This document shows, piece after piece, positions 1 through 11,778 of a stretch of 64,000 bases of DNA (within the stretch, counting starts at the first letter, position 1; each line of letters begins with the position of its first letter). A program made the position numbers and the translations under genes. Below the pieces are notes generated by a model. That model had not been told where the DNA came from and did no database searches. It saw only the letters and a list, made by a program, of their open reading frames with translations. The DNA is taken from positions 1-64,000 of the forward strand of contig SGPM01000018.1 of the NCBI GenBank assembly GCA_004802725.1, written 5' to 3'. The stretch is from Antrodiella citrinella (Eukaryota; Basidiomycota; Agaricomycetes; Polyporales; Steccherinaceae).

Positions 1-11
1 CTTATAATCAG

Positions 12-91
12 CGTATTGACGCGTCTGATTCAGGTATTTATATATAGCATTCTTACCAGGAGCTGAGACCGTATTGACGCGTCTGATTCAG
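12..91. repeat. Two 22-bp direct repeats, each with an ACGCGT box
   Basis: A 22-bp sequence is repeated exactly at 12-33 and 70-91, with a 58-bp period. Each copy contains the palindrome GACGCGTC, so ACGCGT lies at 19-24 and 77-82. The array may continue left of the window. It could be a promoter element of a neighbouring gene or the end of a tandem repeat; the sequence does not decide. Confidence 0.7.
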
Positions 92-132
92 CTCCCTCGA
101 TCACGCTCCCACCGGTATTGCTAGTGTGGATA

Positions 133-702
133 TCACTTGCATTCGTTAAGGTGGTTATCTAATCTAGATAATCTGACACGTCCCGTATCACCCAGTCCTG
201 CGACAGACGACGCAGCTTTGTGTACAATCTGCACAGGAAGGCACACGGCTGTGCAGAGAGGATAGAGGTTCTTCGTGAACGCTCGGGCGTTTTGGAGGAA
301 GCGGGCTATCCAGAAGGATAGCAGTCGCGACCTCGTGAACTGGTCGACGGCGACGAATATGGGCGTTGTGCCGGGGAAGTGGTCGAGCAGGAAGTCCACG
401 CAACTCGCGCTAATATCCAAGAAACCTGCTGACAGCTTCGACAGTTGCTGCTGGAGTTTGGACGATGCTGGTACTGGATCCTGTGGCCCGAAGAAAGGGT
501 GATCGCGTAATGTCACCTGGACATATAACATCAGGTTCCTAAGTATCCTGTCGGCTGCGGTGACAAGTCTATTTACCTCGGGTTCCAGGTGCGCTGGATT
601 AATTGGCTTGGTTGGCTGATGCTGTATCCAGTAGGTCATTGCGGAAGTGCTCTCTTGAACAAATATGCTCGACGAGTACTTCTGCGAATTATTCGCTTGC
701 AT
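133..702 (-). CDS. Hypothetical protein, weakly supported
   Basis: An uninterrupted frame of about 189 codons begins with ATG at 702 and stops at 133. I do not recognise a family. The predicted protein has no obvious signal peptide or transmembrane segment; the middle is helix-friendly and leucine-rich, with a stretch SKLQQQLSKLSAG. There is no intron, unlike most genes in this window, and the first ATG is not supported by a strong context. The next minus-strand gene upstream starts at 2544, so any promoter would lie in the featureless 703-1291 stretch. It may be a real small gene, the last exon of a longer one, or chance. Confidence 0.3.
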   Translation of the reverse strand: MQANNSQKYSSSIFVQESTSAMTYWIQHQPTKPINPAHLEPEVNRLVTAADRILRNLMLYVQVTLRDHPFFGPQDPVPASSKLQQQLSKLSAGFLDISASCVDFLLDHFPGTTPIFVAVDQFTRSRLLSFWIARFLQNARAFTKNLYPLCTAVCLPVQIVHKAASSVAGLGDTGRVRLSRLDNHLNECK

Positions 703-1291
703 GACCCATTGTGACACCCTCTTCTTTTATTCATTGTACCCCGTCAAAGCTACGTGTGCTGAAGCAAAGCATTCACGTCCTATGCGAGTCGTGGTCAATG
801 CGCTTTGTTCCCTTAGCTTTGTCCGTGTCAGTGATCAGATGATCGCGCCGGCCTCGCGATCAAGCACGTTGATAAAGTCACAAAGGTATCAGTATTGCCA
901 CTGTCCCATTTTGTTATCTTCGCCAAAGCTAGGCCTGGTCACCAGTGCACCAGTGCTTGTCTCTTTGTACTGTCTCTTTGTACTTTCCGAATGATCATTG
1001 ATTAACTGAGGTACCGGTATGATAAGATAAGATGGCACGACTCGCAACCTGTGGCAAAAGTGAGTCAACTATCGAGCGATCGTTGTCAATGTATGCACCT
1101 TTGGAATGTGGTTTGTGTCTTTCGAGTCTATGTCTGGTCTGTCGGAAGTAAGGGACATTTGGGCCAAGATACTATTATTCGCTTCACGCCACGAGCTTTG
1201 GAACCGGAGCTGGGTTTGTGACAGTGAAGCGGAAGTTGAATTAACTGCGCGAAATTGGATACTATTACTGGTGGTAGTAGCCTCTCCGCCA
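703..1291. other. Intergenic, nothing recognised
   Basis: Short overlapping open frames occur on both strands but none resembles a known family or shows clean splice sites. There is a run of duplicated short words near 950-985 (tgtctctttgtac repeated). No RNA gene seen. Confidence 0.4.
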
Positions 1292-2544
1292 TCATCGCGG
1301 TTGCTTAAAATTTGTATCCGCGAGTTGAGTATCTGCGGAGAGTTCAATATGGTCAGCCAACATATATTGAACTATCACAGAAGGACGAACCGCAAGTAAA
1401 CTGTTCGAATACAGCTTACTCGTCACTGAGATAAACATTGTGTACAGCAATGTCTGATCCGCGACTACGAAACAAATCAGTGCGGCGAGATGCCCAGCAC
1501 AGCACAGCAAGCCAGTCTCGATGGTGAGGGCGATAACACGTGTGAGCAGATTGCTCGTCTCCCTGCCCAGGATTGCTTTTTTGGCTCTTTGAAAGTGGAA
1601 AGTCATGCAGCTGGCAATCATGACGTCACAGAAGCAGCACATCGCCATGTAGACCTGAGAAAGATTAAGTTTGAACTGAGAAAACAGAAAGGGAGCCCTC
1701 ACAATGAACATCTCGAACGCTTTTGAATTAGGCACTAGATCGACCGAGGTAACACATTCATCAGCAGCCTGGGCAACGCAAAGATAAGACTTACACTGTG
1801 AAAAACTTCCTGTCTTCAGACAAAGAACACCGTCGTATATCTCATTGACTCCTTGCGCAACGGCGACCTGAGTGGAGACCATTAGTTGCGACTTTCAAGG
1901 CCCGGGAATAGATCAGATCTACGCACCACGGAGATAACACCGGCAGCCCAGTAGGAACCACTTAACATATGGATCCTCCAAGCATAGAAAAGCTGGGTTA
2001 ACGCGCTGACTGTGCGTTCAAATGAGTGTTGGACAGCTCCTGCGAAGACAGACAATACTCACTTAATCCGCCGAGCACGGGAATGCTGAACCAGTACAGT
2101 CCCATGGAGTCCAAATCTGCTGTATTCCCCCATCCACTCGCGTACACACGGAAAGCATCATGTGTGAGCAAAATGGTCTGGGTCAGCTCGAGGAGAAAGA
2201 TGGCAGCAACCACGCTTTTGAGTCCTCGAGGATCGTGAGGGAAAGCGACGTAGTATAGATCTAAAAGAACAGTCAGCGATTCAACGTCGTGCGAGCCAAG
2301 TTGAGCCACGTGCACTCACACACTTGAACGCTGAGGACGCCAAACAGCCCCCAGTTGAAGAGATGGGCGAGGAGCTGCGGTGCGATATCAGTATTCATGT
2401 CAGTCAAGTTGAGGTTGGTGTCGGTACACACCACCGACCCTGACCTGCAACCAAATCAACAGAGTGAGTCTTTACGAATGTCGAGCCAAGTGCGGTGAAG
2501 GCTTACACAATCGTAGGATTTGGCACGTTCGCTGGGGTGTCCAT
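1292..2544 (-). CDS. DUF6534-type multi-pass membrane protein
   Basis: This is a spliced membrane protein of the mushroom-specific DUF6534 family (function unknown). Start ATG is at 2542-2544; the first exon is 38 nt and ends at a GTAAGC donor. The second exon encodes a hydrophobic helix containing FNWGLFGVLSVQV. The third has YLYYVAFPHDPRGLK and a helix with ELTQTILLTHD. The next carries the family-like FYAWRIHML segment. The C-terminal part has SNLLTRVIALTIETGLL and LYTMFISVTSKLYSNSLLA, matching the usual DUF6534 domain at the protein end. About seven transmembrane helices are expected. Introns are about 50 nt. The C-terminal tail after SNSLLA is poorly conserved and the exact stop could differ if a further intron exists. 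Family assignment is from remembered motif patterns. Confidence 0.75.
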
Positions 2545-3256
2545 TGTGGATGAGAAGATGAACGGCTGGCACCAGGAGACAAGTGCGTTAGTGACGATAC
2601 TTCGAGTTCAAGCATTATATGCGTCAAGACCCCCGAAGAACTCAAGTCAAGAGTTGCAGTGTCAGGCTATCACATGTCAACTCAATTGAGAAACGTCTAG
2701 TCTGAGAGGTGGCAGCCATGGCTGAGATACCCAAGAATATCCACGTTGCCAGTCATCAGATTTGATGATCATCTGTCAAATGGATATCAAAGGTGCTTCG
2801 TCTTCTCCAACCGGAAATCTTGCGCAGTGGACAGATATAGAACAAAATGAATCGTAAACTTAGCCACCGCACCCAACGAAATCTGATCACCAGCTGGGGC
2901 TTGCCACATAATTTGAATACAGGCCAGAAAAGCTCAGGGCGCACCAAATTCACTCAGGCCAGCCCACTTGGACAATGCTTCCGCCAGATTCTCATGTATC
3001 CTTGACGATTGAACGATGCGGGTAAAGCCGAAGCTCGAACAAGTGACAATAGACCCCGTCACGTTGAGCACAGATAAGATCGGTACTCCCGCCGAAAGCT
3101 AAGATCATATGAACGCTACTCAAAGTGCGCTAGGTCGGTGTATAAATGAAAAGGGTCCAACAAAGCACCTGTATCACGATTTAGAGTAATAAGCAACATT
3201 ATACATGTAGTAAATGTAAAGGACAAACGAGCATATAGACTTGGGTCCAGAACGCT
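2545..3256. other. Intergenic between VPS15 3' end and DUF6534 gene
   Basis: No convincing gene. It holds the presumed promoter of the DUF6534 gene (minus strand) and the 3' region of VPS15. A 65-codon minus-strand open frame at 2756-2953 has no recognisable features. Confidence 0.45.
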
Positions 3257-6200
3257 TCAGGCAACATCAGGCCCTTCTATCCGCCAGACTTTTAACACAC
3301 CAGCACGATCGCCACTCACTAAACCACCTCTGAAAGGTGACTCAATTGACAGCAACGAAGTGATGGTATCTTGGTGAGACCGCATGAGGTTGTATTGGTT
3401 ATGAGTAATCAAGGATAGACGTTGTGGGGGTCTGTTGCTGTTGTTTGGGTTTACGCCGGGCCACGTCTCCACATACACAGACGTTCCAGACGAGGTAGTT
3501 CGGACAACACTGTCAAATGATAGGTCAGGCGAGGATTGCCTTAGCAGACACACATATCTACTCACCTATAGGCGGGCTTGTCCCCGTCAGCATCGGGGCC
3601 ACTCAGTACTATCGAACGATCCACTTTTCCAAAGTCCCACAGCCGTAACCTTTGGTCTTCAGACCCGCTGATCATATACCCTCTCGAGCTACGGCTCGCC
3701 GAAAGGCCGTCAGACTGGTCGGCCATCGCGGAGCGAGGCATACTGGCATGACCACCTAGATCCGCTCCAACAATGAAAGCACGTATATCTGCCAAGGGCT
3801 GCACGGGAGTGGGAAGCATGCCATCCATGGAGCTTCGACCGGCCTGCAGGCTCGAGGGTCTTCGAGACGAGACGATATCGTAGGCAGAATTCCCTCCTTC
3901 TTGTCTCGCTTGCACAAGAGCCGCGATGGCGTTGGCAGGGCTTGTCTCCGCGTCATCGGCAATGACGGTTTGCAACTCCCCAACAGCATCAGATTTCTCG
4001 GTCGTATTCCGCGTACCGAATACTTCAACAAGCATGGTTTTCTCGATGTCCCATACCTCGATAAGTGTCGTCAGCTTAGCAGGTGTTTCCGTATTCGTCG
4101 TCGAGCTAGTCTCTGTCGCCACCATGATCCATCGACCTCGACCTTTCGTAGGGTGTATTATGCATTGATGTATCCGAACAAAGTGGCCCTGTGAAGTGAG
4201 ACCTGCCCTCCAGCTCTTGATCAGAATGCCGAATCTAAGGTCCCAGAGCGACAGCACGCCAGTGGACGTTCCACAGACCACCCACGCCCGTTTGCGATCG
4301 AGACAAAGCGAAGTGATCGGTCCGAAATGTCTTGGATTCTCCATACTGCGCACAATGCGCATTGTACGCAGCTCCAGAATAGTAACGATGGAATGCGTCG
4401 TAGCGTAAAGTAGGTTGGAGGACGTGTCTAAACACCGGTATGAAAATCTATTGGTGAGAGAAGAAAAGTGCACATACCAGTCATGTAGTGTGCCATACAG
4501 GTGACATACTCTCCCGGCCTGTCAACGCGATGCTCTCGGATAGTCTGCAGCTTTGCGTACTTCGGAAGGCTACCGACTTGACCGCCACTCATATGTACCC
4601 TGACAACATGAATAGATCCGTCGTCCGCAGCACTAGCGAAGCAATGCGTCCCTTCTACGGCACATACTGCCTTCACTTTCGCATGGTGCTGCCCGTACGT
4701 ATGCCTTGGCTTGCTGGTGACATTTCGTTCTAGTCTTGCCGTATCCCATATCTTGAGCGTCTTGTCGTCCGAAGCAGACACGAAGAACAAGTGGTCGGGA
4801 GAGACAGCCAAACCAGTAATGGCGTCCGAGTGAGAACCGAGATGGGCAATCAGGTTGGCTTCCAGCCGGCGAGAACTGCTATCCCTGGAGATGTAGCTGT
4901 GCCGACCAGCATTCCGACGGCGGATCGGACCCTCGTGGATGAGTGGCCCAAACTCGCTTTGCAGATCTCTGTTGTTGTCGAGGTACAAATGTTCCAGCAG
5001 GTTGCTAATACCAGGCTCGTTCCCATCTGAGACATACGCAGCTCAGTAGAGCACATATCATTTGAGATTCGCACTTACCGTAAGTAGAGATAGGAGCAAG
5101 AGAGACGACCCTCGGCCGCTCTGACCCTCGTACAGTTCCGGCAACCGACACTGGTGAAGATCTTCCAGACGCCTCAGGACCCTCTTCGGACCTTGGCTTC
5201 ATATGAGCATCCAATAAACCAATGGCGTTCGCTCTCGACGATCCGACGGCAGGGGCAGCTTTCTGTCCATCTGCGCCGACATGCAAGAAATGGGTTGCTC
5301 CCTTAAACGTCGAAGAGTTGGCGACTGAGAGCAACGACTCCGATGGACTGCTCGGTCGTTCGATGGCATGGGGCACATCTGAGACAGCGGGCTCAGGCAA
5401 AGCGATTTGAGATACGAGTTCGGGTACGGGAAGGATAGGACTTCGTGCCTCTCGGGCGGTAGGAGACATAGGCAGAGAAGTTCCGGAGTTGTTGATCATG
5501 GCAAGTCTGCGGCGGAGGTCCTCAAAAGGAGTAGGAGTAATGCCTGTGGCAGGGTCAATACTATGTGTACGGTTGGATCGAGGGGTTCCAGTGACAGGCG
5601 AGCGTAGCGTCTGGTCAGAATACGCCTTCTGAATGGAGATCGCACGAGAAGACCGCGAGGCTGTTTCACCCAGAGGAGTTCTGAGAAATATGGTTTGTGG
5701 CATTACACTGAGCTTCTGCAACTCGATAGACGTTGTCGTCCGCAGAGTTTCATCGAAGTCTGCGCTCACATGCGACGCAGAGCTGTAATAATGACTTGAG
5801 CGTCATCTTTATTCCGACGCATAAACAATCCTCACCTTGATAGACTCCTGGCCAACTTCAAAATGTAGTCCCGCATCGAGGTGAGCTTGGGTTCGTCACC
5901 AGATGTCATCCCAAGTTGCTGCAGCTTGTTGATATTCGCTTCGTCCCTGTGATGACTGCATGAGCATACACGAGCTTATGAGATGCCACCTGAAACCTAC
6001 TCATCCGTTCTTGATCTTGCACTCACTGCGCCAGCCGATCTCACCGCAGCCAGACTGTCTCGGGGAGACTCAGACCGCGGCGCTCTGTGCGTTCGCCAGA
6101 AATGTGTCTTGTCTGCCTTCATCGCCCACTGCACAGCTGCATCAAACACTTGACGAGACAACTGCGGGACTGGTCAGCTTCGACGCGATATTTTGCGGGA

Positions 6201-9200
6201 GCTACTTACTGAGGGTTTCAATGCTATCAAGAGATTCTGCTCGTCCACATCACGGATCTCAGAACGTAGGAAATGCTTCAGCGAGGGGTACAAGATACAC
6301 CAGACATCACTTGGAGGAAGTTGCTTTGCGGCGGATACGATAAATGCAGCGGCACCTATACCACATAATCAGCCTTGATATTGCGCATTATTGTTGAACC
6401 ACTGACCTTGTCGTATCCATGTATTAGGATGATAGAGGAATCCCAAGGTCGCACTCATGAGTTCCCATATTCTCATCTTCTGGAACAGACCCAGTTCACA
6501 GAGACTAGTCAGTGACGAAAGCACTTTCGCTACAACAGTTTCTTCGACATCTATATGACAAAAGATCAGTCGTCTACACCTCTCAAATGAATGATAAAAC
6601 ATACCTGACAACGCTTGTATCATCAAGGGTAAGATGTAATCCTCCAAACTTCGCCCACCAGCACAAGCAGCGACATCTACAATGCAGTCAAAGAATGCGT
6701 ATCGGAGGAGCCAGTCCCTATCGTTGAGGTAAGTGATCATGTGGCTGAGGAGAACGTCGTTCGTTCGCTGTCGGCCGAGAAAGATGCAGAGTGCAGAGAT
6801 ATTGTGAAGAATAGCGCGTTTGACCTGGGGTGCTGAGTCGACGAGGAGGGCTGTTAGTTGTTCTTGAATCGCACTTTGGAGTTCCTGCATCGACGCTTCG
6901 TACGATACCTAAGAGTAAAGGCGTCAGCTTTGAGGGTCTTCACGGACCAGCAGGTTGTCCTACCTCGAATTGCGCCTCGTCGTACTCTTGGCCCTCGTTT
7001 GGAATTCCGATACCAAGTCCCACTCCGGTCCCCATGGAATATGCACCGTGAGCACGCAATGCTTGTCCCATCTCGAGATATCTCACTGCGGTGTCCGCCA
7101 ACGCAACCACACACTGCGCATACATACAACGCACAGACACTTCTGGATCGCGGACAAGATGGCTGAGTGCAGGTATGATGTACTCGGGGAATATGGACGC
7201 GTTGGAAGGCGTAATCACTGTCACCAGGATCAACTAAGAAAGCGATGAGTCAGAACGAAAACAGCGAAAAACAGTGAAGTGACACATACTACTTGCATCA
7301 AGGTTCTGACCGCAGCGCTGCGGACAGCGGGAGAATCGTCTTGCAGCAGTTCAACGACATACGGCACCATTCGATCTAACTTGGCTTCATCCGTGAGATG
7401 AGGTGCCAAAGCAAGGAAGACGTCCAACGCTCTGAGTTTCGAGGACGGTAGATTACATGTCCGGACATTGGCGGTCAGCAGCGCAAGTAGAATCAATGCG
7501 GGTCCATCTGCGAGTTTGGTGAGAATGGTAGCTATGAGTCCGGAGGGTTCAAGTCACCTTCTAGCGCAGCTCTTCCCCGATCTCCTACACCTTTCAGTAT
7601 GTTGCTCTCTCGGTTCGGAATGTCCAACTCCACAGGTAGAACATCCTGTAGCTCGCATTATAGATCTTATCGCAAGCACAACAGCGGTCACTGACTCACT
7701 TGGAAAGGTTTACCCATGATCCCGGCGTTTGAAGTGGCGTACTCAATCGACACAGGATCCTTGATAGTCTGCTCGAGCGATGTATCGTCTTCTGCGTTCA
7801 ACAACAAATACGGCTCGACGCTTTCGTAGTCACTCCATATTCTCTCCATCCTATGGTCCGAATCGCTTGGAAGTTGCTCACTCATCACATCTCCAACGAC
7901 GGTGGGAGCGGAAGGGCCGGGCTTTGGGATGGGAGGAGGAACAGTTGATATGGGTGTTTGGGTGACGCTGGTGTGATGAGGGGAACCGGAAAAGGGGAAG
8001 GCGGAGGTTGACGAAGGTTCGTTGATTGAAGCGACATAGTTATGGAGGAAAGAGTAGAAGGTTTCGGGGAAGACTGTTCCTCGGGCTGCGTGCAGTAGGG
8101 AGTCAAATGTAGGTCGGGAAGTGGGGTCAATTGCTATCATCTGTTTGATGAGAGACTAGAAACAATTGTGATGAGTGTCTTCGCAAAGTTACGGTCAAGC
8201 AGTTATACTTACTCTGACACCTTCATCGTCGATATTTCCAAGCTGTGTATCCACACTGAACTCGCCCTCTCGATACTTGAATAGCTGGCTCAGGCTGAAC
8301 AACGGTGCTCCCTCGAGGAACAACTCTGCAATCACGCATCCAGCACTGAAGCAGTCCATTGCTTCGGTTACTTTTCCCTCCTTCTTTCCCTCACTAACTT
8401 CCTCAGCCCCATCCTTTTCCTTTGCTTTCTCCCTCTTTCTCGCTGAATCTTGTCTATCGTCTGCGGCATAGAATCGTTCCGGCGCAATGTAGCACGTCCG
8501 CCGTCCACTCGTATCGAAGAAGAATGAGTAGTCCGCAGGGTCATCCAAGGGAAGGTAAGTAGGTTTGTGAGGAGCGAAATCGGATAAGTATAGCCAATTC
8601 CAAGATGTGATGAGGATGTTGGAGGTCTTGAGGTCTCCATGCGACACTTTGCGGTTACGTGCGTCCCGAAGAGCTGTCAAAAGCTGGAAGGCGAGCCATT
8701 TCTTCTCAATTGGCGAGAGGAAAGGTCGTGTGCTAGAGCAGACTGAATATCAATTCGAGTGGAAATGCTAGTAGATGATAATGAGCGTACCTGATCCGGT
8801 CATACAGACTGCTCGCAACCCATTGCCGAATCACGTATCCAGCTTTGTCCGTCTCCACAAATGACTGGTATGTATACACATTCGCGATATCCGCTAACGC
8901 TTCCCGGTCGACTATATATCAAAGAATGATAGTCGGCAGCTTGTTCAGTCAGCATAGGAGAAGGAAGCAAACACATACGCACTCTTAAGTCTCTTCGAGT
9001 ACCTTCTTAGGCTGACACCAGGGTCCGGTTTGATGAAGATCTTGACAACAAGGTATCCATTCTTGTGTCGACATCGCACTGTCTTCAGGAATCGTGCAGA
9101 ACCCAAACTACACAAGATTGTTCAGTTCAATAGTAACGGCGACATGACTGTGTGCGCACCTCCGTTCGTAAACCACGTCCGGACCAAGCTCTGCAACAAA

Positions 9201-9248
9201 AGAATCGAGAGCTCCGCTGGTACGCGTCAAGGATTGCGCGTTCCCCAT
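3257..9248 (-). CDS. VPS15: VPS15, regulatory kinase-like subunit of the Vps34 PI 3-kinase complex
   Basis: Vps15 (PIK3R4/p150) binds and activates Vps34 on endosomal and autophagic membranes. The start ATG at 9248 begins MGNAQS, a good N-myristoylation signal as in other Vps15 proteins; upstream in-frame codons lack it. The kinase-like domain (about 9250-7690) has HGDLKTSNILITS in the catalytic loop and SDFA in place of DFG, both usual for Vps15, then CYIAPERFY. HEAT repeats follow (about 7500-6370, e.g. LNDRDWLLRYAFFDC). A low-complexity linker (5770-5000) leads to C-terminal WD40 repeats (DHLFFVSASDDKTLKIWD, YMISGSEDQRLRLWDFG, GGLVSGDRAGVLKVW) ending at the stop at 3257. The gene contains many short introns. 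It shares a 349-bp divergent promoter with PTPA. Domain order is complete, so I expect a functional gene. Confidence 0.93.
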
Positions 9249-9597
9249 TAAATTTGGGATGTGTGTAGAGTTTGGCGAAAGAGTGTCCTGAGTGATACTA
9301 CTTGGATACCACCAGCCTGAGATTACGACTGCGGTTGATCCCAAATGTTACAAGACAGAGACTCCGAGTGTGTGGGGCATGCAGGAAATACAGTGATGGG
9401 TATCTATTGTCCGTCAACGAGAATGTGAGAGTCAAGTGAGAGTAAAAGGAAGAATGCAAGTTGTAGTCGCGTCCAAGGAGCGAACGACGGGTATAATATT
9501 ATTACTAGGTGTCGGCGCGCCGTCCCGGTTACTGTTCATAGCACTAGTAGCTCTAGTACTTAGGCTTGAGCGCGTACCACCACAATCACTGCATATC
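9249..9597. promoter_or_regulatory. Divergent promoter between VPS15 and PTPA
   Basis: These 349 bp separate two start codons facing away from each other (VPS15 ATG at 9248 minus, PTPA ATG at 9598 plus). Any promoter must serve both or be interleaved. No clear TATA box was recognised; a short AT-rich stretch, gtataatattattactagg, lies at 9490-9508. Confidence 0.6.
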
Positions 9598-11077
9598 ATG
9601 TCGACCTCGTACCAAATTCCTACAAAACAGATTCTTACCAAGGAACAACTGGGATACTTTCAATCATCTGCCACTCATGAAACAATTATCACCTACATCG
9701 AATCCTTGAACGTCGCAGTCGCTGGGATTAAGCTGACTGATCCATGTACCATTTCACCGGTATGAGATATATCATCATAGGAGTGTGTTGTAGCATCGCT
9801 GACACCTCCTCCTTGAAGAATGCGCAAGCAATCATCGATGTTTTGCAAAGAGTAGAGGAATTGGTGAAGGATACGCCCCCTGTAGACAACAAGGCATCGC
9901 GTTTCGGAAACCCGGCGTTCAGGACATTGTATGACAAGGTCGCTGAGGTGAGTAGTATTTACACACCATACCATTACACAGGTTTTGACATAAACGTAGA
10001 TGTCGCCCTCGTTGCACGCTTCGATACCCACCCTCCCAGCAGACGCCGTTCCAGAGATCTCCCTGTATTTCTGCGAGGCATGGGGTAACCGCACGCGAAT
10101 CGACTACGGAAGCGGTATGGAGCTGAACTTTCTATGCTGGCTGTATGCATCCAGGCACTCTCACCTTATGCTCTAATCGTTTAAGTCGGATTTACAGATT
10201 GTGTCTGGAAAAGCTGGGAGTGGTAGGGAGCGAGGATCATGTCGTATTAGTTAATCGCGTTTTCTGGAGGTACGCCGTCCTACAGTTGTTGACATTGGAC
10301 GTCAACACCTCATGAAGCTTTATTTTAGATACATTCAGGTCATGCGTTCGATTCAATCTACATATTGGCTAGAGCCTGCAGGTTCGCACGGCGTGTGGGG
10401 TTTGGATGACTATCATTTTCTCCCTTTCTTATTAGGATCAGCCCAGCTCAAAAGTCAGTACCGTTCCACGGCTGTACTTGCAGCGATTGAGAGTGTTTGG
10501 AACACTAGACCACAAACATCTACGGCCAAAGTCGATTCACGATCCCGAAATTTTGGACGAATTCTCCAAGGATTACATGTATTTCGCGTGTATCAAATTC
10601 ATCAATTCGGTGGGTAAATTCGATGTATTGCTTCTAGTCTCGCTCACTCGAACAACGTAGATCAAGACCGCTTCACTCCGATGGCATTCGCCAATGTTGG
10701 ACGACATCTCAGCTGTAAGCACCCATCATGCATCGCCATTTATCCTTTCTCACACGTCTATGATCCTCTAGGTCAAAACATGGGACAAAGTGAACGCGGG
10801 CATGCTCAAAATGTACCGTGCAGAGGTGCTGGGTAAACTTCCCGTCATCCAGCATTTCCTCTTCGGCTCTATTCTTGGGTGGGATGGGCCGGCACCCCCT
10901 GCGCCTAGTGCTGAAGATGTCGCACATGCCGGCCATGCACATGCGAAGGGTGAGGCGACGTGGGGGGACTGCTGCGGTATTCCTGTGCCTTCAGCGTTCG
11001 GTGCTGCGATGGCCGAGGGACGTGCGCCAGGTCCGAGATTGGCAGGACCTGGGATCAGGCCAGTGCCTTTTGATTAG
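9598..11077 (+). CDS. PTPA-type activator of protein phosphatase 2A (Rrd1/Rrd2 family)
   Basis: PTPA proteins are peptidyl-prolyl isomerases that help load metal into, and so activate, the PP2A catalytic subunit. The start is ATG 9598 ([13 protein letters not shown]). Exon 1 encodes the family N-terminus with [11 protein letters not shown]; later exons give [12 protein letters not shown] and the diagnostic [16 protein letters not shown] near 10380-10430. [11 protein letters not shown] and the C-terminal [17 protein letters not shown] follow, with the frame ending VPFD and TAG at 11075-11077. About six exons are separated by introns of 45-60 nt. All conserved blocks are present in order. I cannot tell Rrd1-type from Rrd2-type. 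Confidence 0.93.
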
Positions 11078-11778
11078 AAGCGTACAGTATGTACAATTTG
11101 CTGTATCAGATAGCGTGTTTGGATGAACAGTCATCGAATAATACGGTCTGGTACATATAAGGCTGTGGCGGTTTGCAGAGTCGGAACTACTCAACGCCAC
11201 AGTAATGGATAACTGATAGCCTTTTTCGACATCTACATCTACAGCGCTTTCATGCCAGATGGATACACGACTACGAGGTGAATGTTACAGCTGTTTGCAA
11301 AATCGTAGGCGTGTCCGAAAAATAAAGTGTAGTTGTCGGAGCTCAATTCTAACTGGGATACCATTCGGCGGCAGGGAATTTGACCAAAGTATGCTCGTGC
11401 CGCGCAAACTTCTGGTTCGTGGCGTCCAAATCCTGCCTATTTCCACTAGCCGATAACTACTGTATTATTCTCTGACACGCCTACGATTTTGCAAACAGCT
11501 GTAATTGGTACAAGACGGTTTGGTGGTGAGTAGAATAAATATAATTTGGTGGAATAACGGGCGCCAAGCCAAGCCAAAGCCGTCTCCCGATATCGCGCTA
11601 GTGACTGTGCTCTATTACCTCGTCCTCGTCGGCTTGTCCCCCGTCTTCACCGTCACCGTCCACGACGACTTGGACGAGCAGGTAGGTGTTCATCGTACCT
11701 TCGGAACCCTTTCGTCTTCTTGTTGGAACTGGTGGAATATCACCTGCTGGTACCGACCCGTCACAGTCACTTTCGGCT
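11078..11778. other. Intergenic with a MITE between PTPA and the zinc transporter gene
   Basis: About 700 bp between two plus-strand genes. It contains the MITE at 11288-11501 (separate entry), so the transposon sits roughly 280-490 bp upstream of the zinc-transporter start codon. Nothing else recognised. Confidence 0.6.
11286..11503. mobile_element. MITE copy 1, TA-flanked, long terminal inverted repeats
   Basis: The element proper is 11288-11501 (214 bp), flanked by TA on both sides (11286-11287 and 11502-11503). Its ends are near-perfect inverted repeats: the left begins CAGCTGTTTGCAAAATCG and continues TAGGCGTGTC; the right is the reverse complement. The internal sequence has no open frame of use. 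A diverged second copy lies at 46775-47004, so this is a family and not a chance hairpin. TA duplication and length fit a Tc1/mariner-type non-autonomous element; that assignment is inference. Confidence 0.85.
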
